Assembly: GCF_012567545.1 (NCBI RefSeq)
Contig: NZ_CP046182.1
Span: forward strand, 64,324-128,323
Direction of reading: 5' to 3'
Length of the DNA stretch: 64,000 nt
DNA from: Enterobacteriaceae endosymbiont of Donacia fulgens
Lineage (GTDB): Bacteria; Pseudomonadota; Gammaproteobacteria; Enterobacterales; Enterobacteriaceae
Each line of letters begins with the position of its first letter. The first letter of the stretch is position 1. The translations under genes and the position numbers were made by a program. Positions 57,007-64,000 of the stretch are shown here, piece by piece. The notes under the pieces are model-generated. The model was not told the DNA's origin. It ran no database searches and saw only the letters and a program-made list of their open reading frames with translations.

Positions 57007-58161
57007 TTATGAAATACTTTCTAATATAGATATAACAGGTAATTTATTTCCTTCTATATATTTTAAAAAAGCTCCTCCACCTGTAGAAATATAAGAAATT
57101 TTATCAAAAGAATTAAATAATTCTACTGCAGCTAAAGTATCTCCTCCGCCTACAATAGAAAAAGCATTACTATTTCTAATAGTTTTAATAATAATTTCAG
57201 TTCCTTTTCTAAATTTTTTAAATTCAAAAACTCCAATAGGACCATTCCATAATATGGTTCCAGCTTTTTTTAATTCACATTTAATTATATTTATAGTTTT
57301 ATTACCTATATCAAGAATTTTTTCATTTTTTAAAATATTATCAATATTTTTATTTTTTATAAAAGAATCATTACTAATAGATGTACTAACTATACAATCA
57401 ATTGGGAGAATTATATTTTTATATTTTTTATTAATTTCTTTGGCTAATAAAATTGCATTAGGTTCATATAAGGAACTTCCAATATTATTATTTAATGATA
57501 ATAATGTATTTGCTATACCTCCTCCTACAATAACTTTCTCTGATAATTTACATAATTTTTTTAAAACATTAAATTTTGTAGATATTTTAGATCCTCCTAT
57601 AATAGAAATTATAGGTTTTATAGGATTTTTTAAAAATTTTTTTAAATTTTTTATTTCATTTATTAATAATAATCCTGCACAAGATTTTTTAGCAAAGTTT
57701 ATAATTCCATAAGTAGATGAATGCATACGATGTGAAGTAGCAAATGCATCCATAACAAATATATCACATAAAGATGCATATTTTTTAGATAATTTTTCAT
57801 TATTATCTTTTTCACCAATATTAAATCGTACATTTTCCAAAAGAATAATTTCATTTTTTTTAAAAATACATCCATTTAAATAATTTTTTTTTAAAATAAC
57901 TTTATGATTTAAAATTTTTTCTAAATATATAGCAATTTTTTTTAAAGAAAATAAAGAATTATATTTACCTTCAATAGGTCTTCCCAAATGTGATGCTATA
58001 ATAATTTTAGATTTTTTTTCTAAAGCATATTTTATAGTAGGTAAAGATAATCTGATTCTAATATCAGATGTAATATTACCCCTTTTATCTAAAGGTACAT
58101 TTAAATCTGATCTTATTAATAAAATTTTATTTTTAATATTTAGATTTAAAATACTTAACAT
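57007..58161 (-). CDS. pgk: Phosphoglycerate kinase
   Basis: Pgk makes ATP from 1,3-bisphosphoglycerate, the product of GapA. The 384-residue protein (E. coli 387) shows LIRSDLNVPLDKRGNITSDIRIR, SHLGRP, the hinge block GTILWNGPIGVFE and the nucleotide loop IVGGGDTLAAVE. The epd gene that precedes pgk in E. coli is absent; tktA is the next gene upstream on the same strand (41-nt gap). Confidence 0.98.
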   Translation of the reverse strand: MLSILNLNIKNKILLIRSDLNVPLDKRGNITSDIRIRLSLPTIKYALEKKSKIIIASHLGRPIEGKYNSLFSLKKIAIYLEKILNHKVILKKNYLNGCIFKKNEIILLENVRFNIGEKDNNEKLSKKYASLCDIFVMDAFATSHRMHSSTYGIINFAKKSCAGLLLINEIKNLKKFLKNPIKPIISIIGGSKISTKFNVLKKLCKLSEKVIVGGGIANTLLSLNNNIGSSLYEPNAILLAKEINKKYKNIILPIDCIVSTSISNDSFIKNKNIDNILKNEKILDIGNKTINIIKCELKKAGTILWNGPIGVFEFKKFRKGTEIIIKTIRNSNAFSIVGGGDTLAAVELFNSFDKISYISTGGGAFLKYIEGNKLPVISILESIS

Positions 58162-58202
58162 AGTAATTAATCCTATTAATTTAAAATTTAAAAAATAAAT
58201 AA

Positions 58203-60209
58203 TTATATAATTTTAAAAGTTTTTTTTATTTTTAAAATAATATTTTCAACTGTAAAACCAAATTTTTGAAATAATTTTTCTGCAGATCCAGAATATCCAA
58301 ATTCATTAATACCAATTACAAGACCATCCAACCCTACATATTTATACCAAAAATCTGTAGATCCAGCTTCAATAGCTATTCTATTTTTAATATGTTTAGG
58401 TAATACATAATCTTGATATTCTTTTGTTTGTCTATCAAAAGTATCAGTAGATGGCATAGATATTACTCTAATTTTATATTTCAAAAAAGATAATTTTTTA
58501 TATACTTCTGTTGCTAAAATTACTTCTGAACCAGTAGCTATTAGTATAATTTGAGGATTTTTATCTAAACAATCTTTTAAAATATATGCTCCATATGATA
58601 TTAATGATATTTGTTTTTTACTTCTTTTTTGTGTAGGTAAATTTTGTCTTGATAAAATTAAGACAGTTGGTTTATGTATATTTTCAATACTAATTTTCCA
58701 TGATATAGCTGTTTCAATTTTATCACATGGACGCCAAATACTTATATTAGGGATCAGTCTTAAACTAGATAATTGTTCTATCGGTTGATGTGTTGGACCA
58801 TCTTCACCTAAACCAATAGAATCATGAGTATAAATCATTATATTTCTAATTTTCATTAAAGCAGACATTCTTATTGCATTACGACAATAATCTGAAAAAA
58901 CTAAAAAAGTAGCTGTATAAGGTATAAATCCTTTATATAAAGAAATTCCATTTGAAATTGCCATCATACCAAATTCTCTTACTCCATAATAAATATAATT
59001 TCCATCTTTAAATTTATTAATTGGTTTAGAATTTTTTAAAATAGTTAAATTACTACTAGATAAATCTGCAGAACCGCCTATTAATTCTGGTAATAATTTG
59101 GAATATTCTTGTAAAATATATTGAGATGATTCTCTTGTTGAAAAATTAGTATTAATATTATTTAATTCATAAATAAATTTATTTACTTTACTATTCCAAT
59201 GTTTGGGAAGAAGATTATTGATCCTTCTTTTAAGCTCTTTAGCTAAAAGAGGGAATTTATTACAATATTTTTTAAACATATTTTCCCATTTAGATTCTTT
59301 TATATTGCCTATTTTTTTTGCATCCCATTTTTTATAAATATATAAAGGAATTTCGAAAGGTTTATAATTCCAATTTAAATTTTTTCTTGTAAGAATAACT
59401 TCTTCTTTACCTAAAGGTGCCCCATGAGCAATATTTTTTCCTGATTTATTAGGTGATCCAAAAGCAATAATTGTATTACAAATTAATAAAGAAGGTTTTT
59501 CTTCTGTTAGAGATCTAGCTTTATTAATGGCTTCTTCTATTTCTTTAAAATTATGTCCATCTATATTTGATATAACATTCCATCCATAAGATTTAAATCT
59601 TTTTTTAGTATCATCATTAAACCATCCTGTAATATTTCCATCTATAGAAATACCATTATTATCATAAAAAACTATTAATTTTTTTAATTTTAATGTTCCT
59701 GCTAAAGAACATACTTCATGAGAAATACCTTCCATTAAACAACCATCACCTAAAAATATATAAGTATAGTGATCTATTATATTATAATTTAATCTATTAA
59801 ATTGTGAAGCTAATGTTTTTTCAGCTATAGCCATACCAACCCCATTAGCTAATCCTTGACCTAATGGTCCAGTACTAGTTTCAATATTAGGAGTACATCT
59901 AAATTCAGGATGCCCAGGAGTTTTAGAATATAGTTTTCTAAAATTTTTTAAATCAGAAATTGTTAAATTATATCCACTTAAATGTAATAAACTATAAATT
60001 AACATAACACAATGACCATTAGATAATATAAATCTATCACGGTTAATCCATGTTGGATTATTAGGATTATGATTTAAATAATTGCGCCAAAGTACTTCTG
60101 CTATATCAGCCATACCCATTGGTGCTCCAGGATGTCCTGATTTAGAATTTTCTATAGCATCTATACTTAAAAATCTAATAGCATTAGCAAGATCTCTTCT
60201 AGAAGGCAT
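58203..60209 (-). CDS. tktA: Transketolase
   Basis: Transketolase moves two-carbon units between sugars and supplies ribose 5-phosphate and erythrose 4-phosphate. The 668-residue protein (E. coli 663) has SGHPGAPMGMADIAEVLW, the thiamine diphosphate motif GDGCLMEGISHE followed by the YDNNGISIDG block, and the EDGPTHQPIEQLSSLR segment with catalytic residues. Its ribose 5-phosphate feeds Prs and so the histidine operon. Confidence 0.98.
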   Translation of the reverse strand: MPSRRDLANAIRFLSIDAIENSKSGHPGAPMGMADIAEVLWRNYLNHNPNNPTWINRDRFILSNGHCVMLIYSLLHLSGYNLTISDLKNFRKLYSKTPGHPEFRCTPNIETSTGPLGQGLANGVGMAIAEKTLASQFNRLNYNIIDHYTYIFLGDGCLMEGISHEVCSLAGTLKLKKLIVFYDNNGISIDGNITGWFNDDTKKRFKSYGWNVISNIDGHNFKEIEEAINKARSLTEEKPSLLICNTIIAFGSPNKSGKNIAHGAPLGKEEVILTRKNLNWNYKPFEIPLYIYKKWDAKKIGNIKESKWENMFKKYCNKFPLLAKELKRRINNLLPKHWNSKVNKFIYELNNINTNFSTRESSQYILQEYSKLLPELIGGSADLSSSNLTILKNSKPINKFKDGNYIYYGVREFGMMAISNGISLYKGFIPYTATFLVFSDYCRNAIRMSALMKIRNIMIYTHDSIGLGEDGPTHQPIEQLSSLRLIPNISIWRPCDKIETAISWKISIENIHKPTVLILSRQNLPTQKRSKKQISLISYGAYILKDCLDKNPQIILIATGSEVILATEVYKKLSFLKYKIRVISMPSTDTFDRQTKEYQDYVLPKHIKNRIAIEAGSTDFWYKYVGLDGLVIGINEFGYSGSAEKLFQKFGFTVENIILKIKKTFKII

Positions 60210-60423
60210 AATATAAATTACTCCTAAAACTTAAATAAAATATTTTTTAAAAAAATTATTTATATAAAGAAATATATACGTAAAATGTTTTAAAATCTAT
60301 TTTTATAATTTTAAAATTTTAAAAAATAAAATTTATTAAAATTTTAATTTTATATTTATTTTATTTTATTTAAATATATAATAATATAAGTAATTTATTT
60401 ATTAAAAATAAAAGGTAATATTA

Positions 60424-61581
60424 ATGACAGAATATTTATTTACTTCAGAATCTGTATCAGAAGGACATCCTGATAAAATAGCAGATCAAATTTCTGATGC
60501 TATTTTAGATAAAATAATTGAACAGGATATTAATTCTCGTGTAGCATGTGAAACATATATTAAAAATAATATAGTATTAATTGGAGGAGAAATAACAACA
60601 AAAGCTAAAATAAATATAGAAAAAATAACAAGAAAAACTATAAAAGAAATAGGATATACTAATCCTGATAAAGGATTTGATGCTAATACATGTACAATAT
60701 TAAATATTATAAGTAAACAATCAAATGATATTGATAAAGGTATAACATCTAATTTAGATAAAGCTAATCAAAAAGCAGGAGATCAAGGATTTGTATTTGG
60801 TTATGCAACAAATGAAACAGATGTTTTCATGCCGGCACCTATTATATATGCACATAAGTTAATGTATCAACAATCGTTAATAAGAAAAAAAAAAATTTTA
60901 TCATGGTTAGAACCAGATGCAAAGAGTCAAATTACTTTTAAATATAAAAATGATCAAATTATTAATATAGATTCTGTAGTTTTATCAACACAAATTTCTA
61001 AAGAAATATCATTTAAAAAATTAAAAGAAGCAATTATGGAAGAAATTATTAAACCTGTTTTACCTAAAATATGGATAAATAAAAAAACAAAATTTTTTAT
61101 TAATCCTTCTGGTCGTTTTATTACTGGGGGACCTATTAGTGATTGTGGTTTAACTGGAAGAAAAATTATTGTAGATACTTATGGCGGTATGGCTAGACAT
61201 GGAGGAGGAGCTTTTTCCGGAAAAGATCCATCTAAAGTAGATAGATCAGCTGCTTATGCAGCTCGGTATATAGCTAAAAATATAGTAGCATCATCTTTAG
61301 CGTCACGATGTGAAATACAAATTGCATATATTATTGGTATTGCTAAACCAATTTCAATAATGGTAAATACATTTGGTACTGGAAAAGTATCTGATAAAAA
61401 AATAACTTCATTTATTAAAACAACTTTTGATTTAAGACCTTTTAATTTGATAACAATGTTAGATTTATTAAAACCAATATATAAAAAAACTGCATCTTAT
61501 GGTCATTTTGGTAGAAATATTTTTTCATGGGAAAAAACAGATAAAATATCAAAATTTAAAGATTTTTTTAAAATTAATTAA
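60424..61581 (+). CDS. metK: S-adenosylmethionine synthetase
   Basis: MetK makes S-adenosylmethionine, used in this window by LipA, PrmC and others. The 385-residue protein (E. coli 384) has [30 protein letters not shown], and the P-loop-like [19 protein letters not shown]. An AAAGGT site precedes the ATG. It converges on gyrA with a 30-nt gap. In E. coli it lies in the same region as tktA, with the spe genes in between, which are gone here. Confidence 0.98.
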   Translation: MTEYLFTSESVSEGHPDKIADQISDAILDKIIEQDINSRVACETYIKNNIVLIGGEITTKAKINIEKITRKTIKEIGYTNPDKGFDANTCTILNIISKQSNDIDKGITSNLDKANQKAGDQGFVFGYATNETDVFMPAPIIYAHKLMYQQSLIRKKKILSWLEPDAKSQITFKYKNDQIINIDSVVLSTQISKEISFKKLKEAIMEEIIKPVLPKIWINKKTKFFINPSGRFITGGPISDCGLTGRKIIVDTYGGMARHGGGAFSGKDPSKVDRSAAYAARYIAKNIVASSLASRCEIQIAYIIGIAKPISIMVNTFGTGKVSDKKITSFIKTTFDLRPFNLITMLDLLKPIYKKTASYGHFGRNIFSWEKTDKISKFKDFFKIN

Positions 61582-61611
61582 AAATTTAAAATAGAAAAAA
61601 TTATAAGTTTT

Positions 61612-64000
61612 TTAAATTTTTTGTAATCCAATAACTTTTTCATTAAATTTTGTTTTAATAATAATTACGCCTTTTGTGTTACGTCCAACAACACAAATTT
61701 CAGATATATTTATACGTATTAAAGTTCCCATATTCGTAATTATAATTACTTGATCACTATCTATTACTTTTAAAGATCCTGCTAATTTACCATTTCTTTG
61801 ATTAATTTTCATAGATATAATTCCTTTTGTAGCTCTAGATTTTGTAGGAAACTTTTTATTATTAGTGCATTTTCCATATCCATTTTCTGTTATAGTAAAA
61901 ATATTTTTTTTAAATTTATGATTTAATACTATTAATGAAACTACATAATCTTTTTTTTTATTCAAAAAACTAATACCTTTTACACCTATTGTATTCCTTC
62001 CCATGGATTTAATTTCAGATTCATTAAATTTAACTACCTTACCTAATGAAGAAAATAACATAATTTTATCATTTTTATTAATAATAGATACTCCTATTAA
62101 ATTATCTTTTTTTTTTAACTTTATTGCAATAATTCCATTAGATCTAGGTTTATTAAATTTATTTAAATTTGTTTTTTTAATTTTACCTTGTGAAGTTACC
62201 ATAACTAAATTAGAATAATTTGTATAATTATTTATTACAATAAAAGTATTAATAATTTCATTATTTTTTAAGGGAATAAAATTTATAATAGGTTTTCCTT
62301 TTGCATATCTATTAGCTTCAGGTATATCATATACTTTTAACCAATATAAATATCCTTTATTAGAAAAACATAAAATTTGATCATGAGTATATGCTATTAA
62401 TATTTTATATATAAAATCATTATCTTTTAATTTTACAGCTATTTTACCTTTACCACCTCTATGTTGTAAATTATATTCAGTAATTTTTTGATACTTAATA
62501 TATCCTTGATAAGATAAAGTAATAATAACTTTTTCATGATTAATTAAATCTTTTTTTTGAATTATAGAATGATTGTTTTTATTTAAAATAATTTCCGTTT
62601 TTCTCTTATCTCCAAATTCTTTTTTTACTAAGACTAATTCATTATATATTACTTTCATTAAGTATTCATAATCTTCAATTATTTTCATTAAATTTGATAT
62701 TTTATATATTAAATTTTCATATTCTATACATAATTTTTTATGTTCTAAATTTGTTAATTTATTTAATTTTAGTTCTAAAATAGCTTTAATTTGTGTATAA
62801 CTAAAATGATAATTATCATTAAATTTTATTAAATTAGAATTAGTTAAATAAATATTTAATGTTTTTTTTTCTTGTAAATTAAATATTTGAAATATATTTG
62901 GAATTTTCCAAGATTGTAAATAGATTTTATCTTTTATAGTTTCTGATACTTTAGAAAAGCGAATAATTTTAATAATTTCTTTTATATTTAATAAAGCTAC
63001 TATTAATCCTTCTAATATATGTGCTTTACTACGAGCTTTATTTATTTCATAATTTGTTCTTCTTATTACTATTTCACGTCTATGAGAAATAAAAGCTTTA
63101 ATAATATTTTTTAAAGACATTAATGTAGGCTTACCTTTATATAAAGAAACCATTTTTATACTAAAAGTAGTTTGTAAAGGAGTTAATTTATATAAATTAT
63201 TTAAAATTACATTAATAGATATATCTTTTTTAATTCTAATTAAAATTCTGACCCCATCTTTATCAGATTCATCTCTTAAAGTTTTAATACCCTGAATTTT
63301 CTTTTCTTTTATTAAAAAAGCTATTTTTTCTATTAATTTAGATTTATTTATTTGATAAGGAAGTTCATAAATTATGATTTTTTTATATTTTTGTTCTTTA
63401 TTTTTAATAATTTTAATACGTCCTCTAAGAAAAATTTTTCCTTTTCCCGTATTATATGCATTTTCAATTTCATTAATACCATAAATAATACCTGCGGTAG
63501 GAAAATCAGGACCTGGAATATAATTCATTAATTCTTTAATAGTAATAGTATTATTTTTAATATAAGCTAAACAAGCATTAATTACCTCAGTAATATTATG
63601 AGGAGGAATATTAGTTGTCATACCTACTGCTATACCAGATGATCCATTTATTAATAAATTAGGTATTTTTGTAGGCATTATTTCAGGTATTTTTTCTGTA
63701 TTATCATAATTAGATAAAAAATTTACTGTATTTTTTTCTAAATCGTTAATAATTTCTTGAGAAATTTTAGACATTTTTATTTCAGTATAACGCATAGCTG
63801 CAGCAGAATCTCCATCAATAGAACCAAAATTACCTTGTCCTTTTATTAATGGATATCTTAATGAAAAATTTTGTGCTAATCTTACAATTGTATCATAGAC
63901 TGCATTATCCCCATGGGGATGATATTTTCCTATTACATCTCCGACTATTCTTGCTGATTTTTTATAAGATTTATTCCATGTATTTCCTAATATATACATA
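61612..64000 (-). CDS. gyrA: DNA gyrase subunit A (N terminus beyond the window edge)
   Basis: GyrA cuts and rejoins DNA in the supercoiling enzyme. About 795 residues are visible; by alignment the first visible Met corresponds to E. coli residue 52, so roughly 51 residues lie past the right edge. The catalytic tyrosine (E. coli Tyr122) is in AAAMRYTEI. The C-terminal wrapping domain keeps a GyrA box, QHRGGKG, which together with the [14 protein letters not shown] block excludes ParC. The acidic C-terminal tail of enteric GyrA is missing. The residue equal to E. coli Ser83 is Asn. Confidence 0.97.
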   Translation of the reverse strand, partial: MYILGNTWNKSYKKSARIVGDVIGKYHPHGDNAVYDTIVRLAQNFSLRYPLIKGQGNFGSIDGDSAAAMRYTEIKMSKISQEIINDLEKNTVNFLSNYDNTEKIPEIMPTKIPNLLINGSSGIAVGMTTNIPPHNITEVINACLAYIKNNTITIKELMNYIPGPDFPTAGIIYGINEIENAYNTGKGKIFLRGRIKIIKNKEQKYKKIIIYELPYQINKSKLIEKIAFLIKEKKIQGIKTLRDESDKDGVRILIRIKKDISINVILNNLYKLTPLQTTFSIKMVSLYKGKPTLMSLKNIIKAFISHRREIVIRRTNYEINKARSKAHILEGLIVALLNIKEIIKIIRFSKVSETIKDKIYLQSWKIPNIFQIFNLQEKKTLNIYLTNSNLIKFNDNYHFSYTQIKAILELKLNKLTNLEHKKLCIEYENLIYKISNLMKIIEDYEYLMKVIYNELVLVKKEFGDKRKTEIILNKNNHSIIQKKDLINHEKVIITLSYQGYIKYQKITEYNLQHRGGKGKIAVKLKDNDFIYKILIAYTHDQILCFSNKGYLYWLKVYDIPEANRYAKGKPIINFIPLKNNEIINTFIVINNYTNYSNLVMVTSQGKIKKTNLNKFNKPRSNGIIAIKLKKKDNLIGVSIINKNDKIMLFSSLGKVVKFNESEIKSMGRNTIGVKGISFLNKKKDYVVSLIVLNHKFKKNIFTITENGYGKCTNNKKFPTKSRATKGIISMKINQRNGKLAGSLKVIDSDQVIIITNMGTLIRINISEICVVGRNTKGVIIIKTKFNEKVIGLQKI

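Noticed and set aside
57254..57712. 152-residue open frame opposite pgk
   Set aside because: Composition-driven antisense frame; pgk is fully supported on the other strand.
61612..64000. Topoisomerase IV subunit ParC as an identity for the last gene
   Set aside because: The GyrA box QHRGGKG, the [14 protein letters not shown] block and overall match to E. coli GyrA favour GyrA.
1..64000. CRISPR arrays, insertion sequences, prophage or integrons
   Set aside because: No spaced direct repeats, transposase or integrase motifs were seen; simple AT repeats are compositional.
1..64000. A dedicated novel defence or toxin system
   Set aside because: All sizeable open frames with real constraint match known housekeeping families; no unknown multi-gene cluster is present.

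Overview
This window looks like part of the chromosome of an obligate, vertically inherited bacterial endosymbiont of an insect, from the Enterobacterales lineage (the Buchnera / Blochmannia / Wigglesworthia style of genome). The grounds are extreme A+T richness, including at third codon positions and in all spacers; near-complete coding by recognisable housekeeping genes; protein sequences whose closest remembered relatives are the Escherichia coli orthologues; short spacers without insertion sequences, phage or CRISPR; and many long poly(A) tracts inside genes. I cannot name the species from sequence alone.

Layout. 1-5.1 kb: tRNA-Cys and tRNA-Leu, cvpA and truA (minus), then dacA-lipB-lipA (plus) facing cspE (minus), the remains of the enteric lip/csp neighbourhood. 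5.3-9.2 kb: fabI and the transhydrogenase pair pntA-pntB. 9.3-20.4 kb: rne (minus) divergent from a long plus-strand run rluC-rpmF-fabD-fabG-acpP-fabF-tmk-holB-ptsG-hinT, which is the E. coli order with the genes in between deleted (plsX, fabH, pabC and others). 20.5-28.4 kb: a minus-strand run gapA, sppA, xthA, cls, ychF, pth, prs. 28.6-38.7 kb: plus-strand translation genes prfA-prmC, thrS-infC-rpmI-rplT-pheS-pheT, then ribE and tyrS. 38.7-41.3 kb: tRNA-Val, mdtK, grxD, rnt. 41.5-46.2 kb: minC-minD-minE, tsaB (minus), hslV-hslU. 46.3-53.4 kb: a complete histidine operon on the minus strand, with hisD and hisC fused into one reading frame. 53.5-64 kb: rnhA/dnaQ divergent pair, tRNA-Asp, mscS-fbaA-pgk-tktA (minus), metK (plus), and gyrA (minus) running off the right edge.

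How the genes fit together. The window carries type II fatty acid synthesis (fabI, fabD, fabG, acpP, fabF), lipoate synthesis and transfer (lipA, lipB), glucose uptake (ptsG), lower glycolysis and the pentose phosphate link (gapA, fbaA, pgk, tktA), NADPH balance (pntAB), PRPP supply (prs) feeding a full histidine pathway (hisG-hisI), and riboflavin synthase. Histidine and riboflavin are plausible nutrients supplied to a host, which is an inference.

The most interesting points are signs of decay and its rescue. fabD is broken by one frameshift at a 13-A tract yet is conserved on both sides. hisD and hisC are joined across a 10-A tract at which one extra A would put a stop codon exactly at the end of HisD. 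Threonyl-tRNA synthetase has lost its whole N-terminal editing half, and the phenylalanyl-tRNA synthetase editing site looks eroded. RNase E has an AT-degraded scaffold but keeps the PNPase-binding tip at its C terminus. infC keeps the AUU start codon. holB carries an internal Shine-Dalgarno/ATG pair inside a hairpin.

The only gene-free stretch longer than 300 bases is the rne-rluC gap (11763-12120). Bases 1-110 are AT-rich and hold nothing I can name.
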